From NCBI GenBank assembly GCA_022710245.1, contig JAKLHH010000676.1, positions 1 through 5,106 of the forward strand: a DNA stretch of 5,106 bases, in the 5' to 3' direction. The stretch comes from Myxococcota bacterium (GTDB lineage: Bacteria; Myxococcota; Polyangia; GCA-2747355; JAKLHH01). The translations under genes and the position numbers were made by a program. The notes beneath the pieces are model-generated. The model worked only from the letters and a program-made list of their open reading frames with translations, searched no databases and was not told the origin of the DNA. This document shows, piece after piece, positions 1-5,106 of this stretch. How positions within the stretch are numbered: the first letter of the stretch is position 1; every line of letters begins with the position of its first letter.

Positions 1-97
1 CGCTTCACGGGGTTTGGGCGAACCTTCAGTGTGCAAAGGCACCGCGGTCGGGGCAGGTCGTGAAGGTCTTCGCAGGGCAGGGCGGTGAGGGGAGCTC

Positions 98-286
98 GGA
101 GCTGTGTGGCGAGGGCGATCTGTGCGGCGAGGAGCGATCTGTGCGGCGAGGAGCGATCTGTGCGGCGAGGGGCGATCTGTGCGGCGAGGGGCGATCTATA
201 AGCAGAAGGGTGAGCTGTGTGGCGAGGGGCGATCTATAAGCAGAAGGGCGATCTGTGTGGCGAGGGGCGATCTATAAGCAGAAGGA
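98..286. repeat. 19-bp minisatellite, ten units of two alternating types
   Basis: Ten head-to-tail units of 19 bp (the first is 18 bp) fill this stretch. Type A reads CGATCTGTGCGGCGAGGAG or close variants, at 116, 135, 154 and 173, with the first unit at 98 and those at 211 and 249 reading GTGTGG in place of GTGCGG. Type B reads CGATCTATAAGCAGAAGGG and starts at 192, 230 and 268. From 192 on, A and B alternate, giving a 38-bp higher-order period. Both types share CGATCT and an AGG-like end. Because 19 is not a multiple of three and no family-like protein reads through it, the array looks non-coding. It lies just past the stop codon of the minus-strand regulator. The preceding bases 1-97 show no gene, repeat or hairpin that I recognise. 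No terminator with a T-tract is visible between the array and the regulator. Confidence 0.9.
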
Positions 287-307
287 GGGGCGGATGAGGA
301 GGCGGGG

Positions 308-1642
<1,335 letters not shown>

Positions 1643-1648
1643 TCGTGT

Positions 1649-1653
1649 CCCTC
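1649..1653 (-). promoter_or_regulatory. Ribosome binding site deciding the regulator start
   Basis: Read on the minus strand, GAGGG lies 6 nt before the ATG at 1642. The alternative in-frame ATG at 1702 is preceded by CGAAGTTGTC, which has no good Shine-Dalgarno match. This supports the shorter 444-residue protein over a 464-residue one. Confidence 0.6.
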
Positions 1654-1758
1654 TGCGAGCAAGCTCTAGCCCGTACCCCTGCGCCGAATCTGACCCGTCC
1701 ATGACAACTTCGACGGGTCGGCGCCAGGTTTTAGCCCTCCGCGACGATTTCTTAACCA

Positions 1759-1772
1759 GCTGTTATCACAGC
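1759..1772. promoter_or_regulatory. Candidate operator dyad GCTGT-TATC-ACAGC
   Basis: This is a perfect 5-bp inverted repeat around a 4-bp centre, in the AT-rich patch upstream of the regulator start. Its place and symmetry suit a protein-binding site in the regulator's promoter region, possibly for autoregulation. A chance dyad of this size is not rare, so this is only a candidate. Confidence 0.3.
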
Positions 1773-1857
1773 ACTTGCTGGCCCGGCGCGGACGCCGGTC
1801 TCAACCCGGCGGGCGCTCCGGGCTGATCGTCTGATTGCGGGGAATGACGGCTCCCAG

Positions 1858-1873
1858 ATCAAGTTGTGTGCCA
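1858..1873 (-). promoter_or_regulatory. Near-consensus sigma-54 (-24/-12) element facing the regulator
   Basis: The minus strand reads TGGCAC-ACAAC-TTGAT. The -24 half TGGCAC is exact and the spacing to TTG is correct, but the final -12 base is A where the consensus GC has C, a highly conserved position. Transcription would start near 1847 and leave a leader of about 205 nt before the ATG at 1642. A sigma-54 activator controlled by its own promoter class would make sense. The broken -12 element and long leader keep confidence low, and the weak sigma-70-like pair at 1728-1755 is a rival. Confidence 0.33.
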
Positions 1874-1936
1874 CGAGATCCATGCACCGATCGTCAGAGA
1901 TTCCGGATCCAGCGCCTCTGAGCGCGTCAAACGAAT

Positions 1937-2071
1937 GGCGCTGCAGTCAGAGCGCCTGACGCTTGGTGCACGTTCTGGGCGCTCGTGATCAACGCCTTGA
2001 CGCTCGCAGGATCAAAGCTCTGGCGCTCGCGCGGTCACGATCGCCTGGCGAGCCGGAGCGCTGACGCTCCG
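1937..2071. repeat. Degenerate ~41-bp repeats with GRCGCT boxes about every 21 bp
   Basis: The hexamers GGCGCT and GACGCT alternate at 1937, 1958, 1978, 1999 and 2022, with a further GACGCT at 2063. The first four steps are 21, 20, 21 and 23 bp, roughly two turns of DNA each. Larger units start at 1937, 1978 and 2022; each opens with GGCGCT and later carries a GCGCYTGACGCT-like core (1952-1963, 1992-2004, 2057-2068). Bases between boxes are poorly conserved. This could be a cluster of binding sites on one helix face or the remains of an old tandem repeat. Confidence 0.5.
2054..2071. other. Hairpin CGGAGCG-CTGA-CGCTCCG
   Basis: A perfect 7-bp inverted repeat flanks a 4-nt loop at the end of the degenerate repeat block. 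No T-tract follows on either strand, so it is not a standard intrinsic terminator. It could be a binding dyad or a leader hairpin if the operon's transcript starts upstream of it. Confidence 0.4.
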
Positions 2072-2107
2072 CCCGTGAGTTTGACATGGGTCAGCACGAC
2101 CCGGGGA

Positions 2108-2129
2108 TCTGCCCGGCGTCTGCCCGGCG
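2108..2129. repeat. Two tandem copies of TCTGCCCGGCG
   Basis: An exact 11-bp sequence occurs twice with no spacer (2108-2118 and 2119-2129). It is another sign of local duplication between the degenerate repeat block and the larger tandem pair at 2138. Confidence 0.6.
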
Positions 2130-2137
2130 CCATCGCA

Positions 2138-2213
2138 GCCGCCTCGAGAGCGTCGCTGATCACGACAGCTGCTCAAGCCGCCTCGAGCGTCGCTGATCAC
2201 GACAACCGCTCAA
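2138..2213. repeat. Tandem 39/37-bp duplication carrying a TGATCA near-palindrome
   Basis: Copy 1 (2138-2176) and copy 2 (2177-2213) both run from GCCGCCTCGAG to GCTCAA. They differ by a 2-base AG insertion and a few substitutions near the end (AGCTGCT against ACCGCT). A partial third copy (GCCGC) begins at 2214. Each full copy contains GTCGCTGATCACGAC (2152-2166 and 2189-2203), which becomes a perfect 14-bp palindrome if one C is removed. The second copy ends 43 bp before the start codon of the phosphatase-synthase gene, a good place for an operator, though no regulator is identified for it. Confidence 0.75.
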
Positions 2214-2243
2214 GCCGCGCCGCGAGCCCGCGTTGTAGAGAGC

Positions 2244-2248
2244 GGAGG
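2244..2248 (+). promoter_or_regulatory. Ribosome binding site of the phosphatase-synthase gene
   Basis: GGAGG sits 8 nt before the ATG at 2257. An ATG at 2250 lies too close to it and in another frame, so this site fixes the start at 2257. Confidence 0.8.
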
Positions 2249-2256
2249 CATGCGCC

Positions 2257-3648
2257 ATGGCAGTGATCGGTCGTTCCTACCTGCGGGACCTCGCGCTGAT
2301 CGAGGCGCTGGTCCTCGATTGCGACGGCGTCCTCACCGACGGCCAGGTCCTGGTCGACGCGGAGGGGCTGGAGGTGAAGCGGTTCTCGCTGCGTGACGGG
2401 CACGGGCTCTCGATGGCCCGGGAGGCGGGGCTCAAGCTCGCGGTCCTCACGCGGCACCACTCCGCGGCGCTCACCGCGCGGGCGCGGAAGCTCGGCATCG
2501 AGCACGTGGTGGCCTCCACCGACAAGGGCGCGGCGATCCGCGCGCTCTGCGCCGAGCTTGGCGTCTCTCTGGCGCGCACCGCCTACATCGGCGACGACGT
2601 CTTCGATCTCCCGGCCATGGCCGAGGTCGGCCTCGCGGTGGCGGTGGCCGACGCGCACCCGCGGGTGCTCGCCCGCGCCGATCTGGTCACCCAGGCGGCC
2701 GGCGGCCAGGGCGCGGTGCGGGAGCTGGTCGACCTCCTGCTGGCGCGCCGCACGAGCAGCTCGCGCTCGAGCATCGCCGAGGCGGTCGCCCGCGGCACCT
2801 ACGTGATCGCCGAGATCGGGCAGAACCACCAGGGCGACCTCGCCATCGCCCGCGAGCTGATCCGGACCGCCAAGCTCTGTGGCGTGGACGCGGTGAAGTC
2901 GCAGAAGCGCGACGTCCGCGCGCTGCTCACGCCCGAGGAGTGGAGTCGGCCCTACGAGTCGCCGCACTCGTTCGGCAAGACCTACGGCGAGCACCGCGAG
3001 GCCCTCGAGCTCTCGCGCTCCGACTGGGCCGACCTCATCTCCTACGCGAGCGAGCTCGGCATCGACTTCTTCGCCAGCCCCTGGGATCTCCCCAGCGCGC
3101 GCCTGCTCCTCGAGCTCGGCTGCCCCATCTTCAAGATCCCCTCGGCCGCCGTCACCAACCTGACGCTGCTGCAGGAGATCGCCGGTTACCGCCGGCCGGT
3201 GATCCTCTCCACCGGGATGTCCACGCTGGAGGAGATCGACGCGGCCGTGGAGGTCCTCGGCGGCGGCGGCGAGCTCTACCTGCTGCAGTGCACCTCGGCC
3301 TACCCGGTGGAGTGCGACGCGGTGAACCTGCGCGCGATGCAGACGCTGGCCGAGCGCTACCACCGTCCGGTGGGGCTCAGCGGCCACCACCGCGGCATCG
3401 CCATCGACGCGGCCGCGGTGGCGCTCGGGGCGCGGGTGCTGGAGCGCCACTTCACCCTCGACCGCACGCTGAAGGGCACCGACCACGCGGCGAGCCTGGA
3501 GCCGCCCGGCCTCTCCAAGCTGGTCCGCGACGTGCGCGCGGTGGAGGCGGCGCTCGGCGACGGTCAGAAGCTGGTCCTCGACTGCGAGCGGCCGGCGCGG
3601 GCCAAGCTCCGCTCCCCGCTGCAGGTGGTGCGGCAGGCGGCGGTCTGA
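2257..3648 (+). CDS. Fused KdsC-like HAD phosphatase and NANS/NeuB-type nonulosonic acid synthase
   Basis: The 463-residue protein joins two cytoplasmic enzymes. Residues 1-165 are a compact, cap-less KdsC-type (C0) HAD phosphatase: DCDGVLTDG (nucleophile D21, acid D23), motif II LTRHH (T65; kin usually have TGR), K90, GDDVFD (112-117) and GGQGAVRE (149-156). A Ser-rich linker (about 166-180) leads to a NeuB barrel: AEIGQNHQG (185-193), VKSQK (213-217, usual Phe replaced by Ser), KIPS (293-296), STGM (318-321), LLQCTSAYP (342-350), GLSGHH (373-378), ERHFTLDR (396-403) and GTDH (407-410). The words RPYESPHSFGKTYGEHR (231-247) and SGHxxGIAI match, from memory, animal NANS, which makes sialic acid 9-phosphate from ManNAc-6-phosphate and PEP. 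I infer synthesis of a nonulosonic acid 9-phosphate followed by dephosphorylation on one chain. The chain stops where a C-terminal SAF domain would normally begin. The exact sugar (Neu5Ac, Kdn or a relative) cannot be told. Confidence 0.92.
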   Translation: MAVIGRSYLRDLALIEALVLDCDGVLTDGQVLVDAEGLEVKRFSLRDGHGLSMAREAGLKLAVLTRHHSAALTARARKLGIEHVVASTDKGAAIRALCAELGVSLARTAYIGDDVFDLPAMAEVGLAVAVADAHPRVLARADLVTQAAGGQGAVRELVDLLLARRTSSSRSSIAEAVARGTYVIAEIGQNHQGDLAIARELIRTAKLCGVDAVKSQKRDVRALLTPEEWSRPYESPHSFGKTYGEHREALELSRSDWADLISYASELGIDFFASPWDLPSARLLLELGCPIFKIPSAAVTNLTLLQEIAGYRRPVILSTGMSTLEEIDAAVEVLGGGGELYLLQCTSAYPVECDAVNLRAMQTLAERYHRPVGLSGHHRGIAIDAAAVALGARVLERHFTLDRTLKGTDHAASLEPPGLSKLVRDVRAVEAALGDGQKLVLDCERPARAKLRSPLQVVRQAAV

Positions 3649-4379
3649 TGCGGCGGCCCCTGCGCACCCTCGCGGTCATCCCGGCGCGGGGCGGCTCCAC
3701 GCGGATCCCGCGCAAGAACCTGGCCCCCCTCGACGGGACGCCGCTCCTCGTCCACACCCTGCGGGCCGCGCAGGCCGCCCGCTCGCTGGACGCGGTCGTG
3801 GTGAGCACGGACGACGCCGAGATCGCGGCCTGCGCCGAGCAGCACGGGGCCGAGGTGGTCTGGCGCCCCGCGGCGCTCGCCACCGCCCAGGCCCCGAGCG
3901 AGCCCGCCCTGCGCCACGCCATCCTCGAGGTCGAGGCCCGGCGCGGCGAGCGGATCGAGGTCGCCGTGATGCTGCAGGCGACCTCCCCGCTCCGCGGCGC
4001 CGATCGCATCGAGGAGGCCGTCGCGCTGCTGCGGCGCACGGGGTGCGACGCGGTGACGAGCGTGGTCGCCGACCGCCGCTACTACTTCCTCGGGGACCTC
4101 CTCGCGGACGGCCGCTTCCTCCCCGGCTTCGACCCGGAGCACCGCCTGCGCACGCAGGAGATCGTGCCCCGTTACCAGGAGAACGGGGCGGTCTACGCGA
4201 TGACGCGCGCGCAGATCATCGAGCGGGGCTGCCGCCTGGGAGCGGACACCCGCGCGGTGGTGATGCGCGAGGACGAGTCGCTGGACATCGACGACCCGCT
4301 CGACCTGGCCATCTGCGAGCACGTCCTGCGGGCGCGGCGGGCCGCGGGGGCGGCCGGGGCGGCGGCGGCCGCGGCCTGA
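3648..4379 (+). CDS. neuA: CMP-sialic acid synthetase (acylneuraminate cytidylyltransferase) family
   Basis: This 243-residue nucleotidyltransferase would activate the upstream enzyme's product with CTP, giving a CMP-nonulosonate and pyrophosphate. Visible family motifs are IPARGGSTRIPRKN (11-24), VVVSTDD (50-56), LQATSPLR (109-116), YQENGAVYAM (176-185) and ESLDIDDPLDL (210-220). In the first motif the usual lysine after ARGGS is Thr (T18), while the following RIPRKN is as in PseF-like members. The start overlaps the previous stop by one base (TGATG), and AGGCGG lies 7 nt upstream, so translation is probably coupled. The C-terminus is an Ala/Gly-rich tail (232-243). The length suits a single-domain enzyme with no fused esterase or phosphatase; the phosphatase is on the upstream protein instead. 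The symbol is a family-level name: substrate could be Neu5Ac, Kdn, legionaminate or pseudaminate. Confidence 0.9.
   Translation: MRRPLRTLAVIPARGGSTRIPRKNLAPLDGTPLLVHTLRAAQAARSLDAVVVSTDDAEIAACAEQHGAEVVWRPAALATAQAPSEPALRHAILEVEARRGERIEVAVMLQATSPLRGADRIEEAVALLRRTGCDAVTSVVADRRYYFLGDLLADGRFLPGFDPEHRLRTQEIVPRYQENGAVYAMTRAQIIERGCRLGADTRAVVMREDESLDIDDPLDLAICEHVLRARRAAGAAGAAAAAA
4340..4376. other. GC-only inverted repeat at the end of the cytidylyltransferase gene
   Basis: GGCCGCGG (4340-4347) and CCGCGGCC (4369-4376) could pair across a 21-nt loop, ending directly before the TGA stop. No T-run follows, so it is not a typical intrinsic terminator. The repeat may simply reflect the Ala-rich codons here; a strong RNA hairpin could still slow ribosomes or protect the transcript end. 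Confidence 0.35.
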
Positions 4380-4418
4380 CGCCGGCAGGGCAGGCCAGGT
4401 CAGAAGGGGGGTTCAACG

Positions 4419-4457
4419 GTGGCCCGGGTCATGGCAGACTCCGCGCGTGAAGCGTGA
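4419..4457 (+). CDS. Possible 12-codon leader reading frame
   Basis: AAGGGGGG ends 7 nt before a GTG at 4419, which opens a 12-codon frame (VARVMADSAREA) stopping at TGA 4455-4457. Its end overlaps the GTG start (4447) of the phosphoesterase in another frame. This is the best ribosome binding site in the gap, while the phosphoesterase has none, so the small frame could couple translation. It could equally be chance, or mark an indel joining this start to the phosphoesterase frame. Confidence 0.2.
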   Translation: MARVMADSAREA

Positions 4458-5106
4458 GCGCCACCCTCGACTGCTCCGGCTCCCGTCCGCGGGGACGCTC
4501 CTCGTCTGCACCGATCTGCACGGCAACCTGCGCGACTTCCAGCGCATGGCCGCGGTCTTCCGCGAGAGCCTGCGGGCGGGCGAGGACCCCTTCCTGCTCT
4601 TCACCGGCGACCTCATCCACGGCCCGGACTGCGGCCCGGAGGAGTGGCCCGACTTCCTCGGGGAGCACTACGTCGATCGCTCGGGGGAGCTGGTCGACGA
4701 GTACCTCGAGCTCCTCGCCGAGCACCCGACACGCGTCGCCTGTCTGATCGGGAACCACGAGCACTCGCACGTCGGCGGTCCGCACACGCCGAAGTTCTGG
4801 CCCGACGAGACCGAGCACTTCGAGGTCACCGTGGGGCCGGAGAAGGCCGAGCGCTACCAGAAGCTCTTCCGCAGCTTCCCGGTCGTCGCCGTCACCCACT
4901 GCGGCGTCGCGGTGACCCACGCCGCGCCCAACGTGCGGGTGAACGGCCCCGACGAGATCGACGCCCTCGAGCTGGAGGGCTTCGAGCAGCTCGAGATCTG
5001 GTCCCTCGCCGAGAGCTGGGTGCTGGGCGGGCTGCTCTGGTCGCGGCATTGCCCGTCGGCGGTGGCCAGGCGCTTCCTCGACGCCATCTCGCGAGGCGGG
5101 CCGCCC
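4447..5106 (+). CDS. PPP/calcineurin-like metallophosphoesterase, 3' end missing
   Basis: An open frame of 220 codons runs from GTG 4447 through the window edge, so the C-terminus is not seen. The motifs follow the PPP/metallophosphoesterase order: TDLHGN (D23, H25), TGDLIHG (D55), GNHEH (N103, H104), VTHAAP (H158) and LLWSR (196-200). These residues normally hold a two-metal centre that hydrolyses phosphate esters; LLWSR is typical of the PPP branch (Ser/Thr phosphatases, ApaH-like). The family's second block is usually GDxVDRG, here GDLIHGPD, so the specificity is open. The sequence gives no sign of a signal peptide, so I expect it in the cytoplasm. GTG 4447 is the only plausible start in frame near the domain, but it lacks a Shine-Dalgarno sequence. 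It follows the cytidylyltransferase by 67 bp and may share its transcript, though nothing in its sequence ties it to sugar synthesis. Confidence 0.82.
   Translation, partial: MKRERHPRLLRLPSAGTLLVCTDLHGNLRDFQRMAAVFRESLRAGEDPFLLFTGDLIHGPDCGPEEWPDFLGEHYVDRSGELVDEYLELLAEHPTRVACLIGNHEHSHVGGPHTPKFWPDETEHFEVTVGPEKAERYQKLFRSFPVVAVTHCGVAVTHAAPNVRVNGPDEIDALELEGFEQLEIWSLAESWVLGGLLWSRHCPSAVARRFLDAISRGGPP

Larger units (their letters stand above)
1643..2256. other. 614-bp divergent intergenic region, repeat-rich
   Basis: This region separates the minus-strand regulator from the plus-strand sugar operon. I see no credible gene in it: short open frames exist but lack ribosome binding sites and family-like sequence. 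Its regulator-proximal part includes the most AT-rich stretch of the window (about 1728-1775), where a weak sigma-70-like pair on the minus strand can be read (TTAAGA at 1755-1750, 16 nt, TAAAAC at 1733-1728). A short hairpin CCGGCG-cgga-CGCCGG lies at 1783-1798. The operon-proximal part contains nested repeats, listed separately, and several TGATC words. No promoter for the plus-strand operon could be assigned with confidence. Confidence 0.8.

Noticed and set aside
98..286. A CRISPR array.
   Set aside because: Units are contiguous with no unique spacers between them, and no cas gene is present.
1658..1673. A GG/TTGCT pair on the minus strand with sigma-54-like spacing, just upstream of the regulator.
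   Set aside because: Only -24 GG and -12 TTGCT match, and transcription would begin about 4 nt before the ATG, removing the ribosome binding site.
2081..2086. TTGACA on the plus strand as a -35 box for the sugar operon.
   Set aside because: No reasonable -10 hexamer lies 15-19 nt downstream; the next bases are GC-rich (GGGGATC).
1985..2266. A 93-codon plus-strand frame across the intergenic region.
   Set aside because: It has no ribosome binding site, runs through the tandem repeats and overlaps the true start at 2257; the translation has no family-like pattern.
2197..3486. A long minus-strand frame opposite the phosphatase-synthase gene.
   Set aside because: It is a GC-codon shadow: the plus-strand frame carries all HAD and NeuB motifs, while this one is a low-complexity mix of Arg, Ala, Gly and Val.
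4429..5049. A minus-strand frame opposite the phosphoesterase.
   Set aside because: The plus strand carries the full ordered set of metal-binding motifs; the opposite frame has none and no start signal.

Overview
The window is very GC-rich, with G or C at almost every third codon position. It carries a sigma-54-dependent regulator and a sialic-acid-type sugar operon, separated by a long repeat-rich intergenic region. This fits a high-GC Gram-negative bacterium, and a myxobacterial or other former deltaproteobacterial genome is my best guess. No rRNA or other phylogenetic marker is present, so the assignment is tentative.

Layout. Positions 1-97 show nothing recognisable. Positions 98-286 are a minisatellite of ten 19-bp units of two kinds. 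A sigma-54 enhancer-binding regulator follows on the minus strand (308-1642); it has a degenerate receiver-like N-terminus, an intact AAA+ core with GAFTGA, and a Fis-type HTH. Positions 1643-2256 form a 614-bp divergent intergenic region. It holds a near-consensus -24/-12 element pointing at the regulator, a GCTGT/ACAGC dyad, a degenerate ~41-bp repeat carrying GRCGCT boxes about every 21 bp, and a 37-39 bp tandem duplication built on a near-palindrome. On the plus strand come a fused KdsC-like HAD phosphatase plus NeuB-type synthase (2257-3648), an overlapping CMP-sialic-acid-type cytidylyltransferase (3648-4379), and a PPP/calcineurin-like phosphoesterase that starts with GTG at 4447 and runs off the window end.

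How the genes fit together. The synthase half resembles the animal NANS (sialic acid 9-phosphate synthase) branch rather than the free-sugar bacterial NeuB branch. It carries its own phosphatase domain of the family that removes phosphate from KDO-8-P and KDN-9-P. The simplest reading is a two-gene route: hexosamine- or hexose-6-phosphate plus PEP gives a nonulosonic acid 9-phosphate, the same polypeptide dephosphorylates it, and the next gene converts it to the CMP-sugar for a surface glycan. No ManNAc-forming epimerase or kinase is visible, so mannose-6-phosphate (giving Kdn) is a natural alternative to ManNAc-6-phosphate (giving Neu5Ac). The regulator is divergent, but no convincing sigma-54 promoter faces the sugar operon, so a regulatory link is unproven.

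The most interesting items are the phosphatase-synthase fusion without the usual C-terminal SAF domain, the two-type 19-bp minisatellite, and the ordered repeats in the divergent promoter region.
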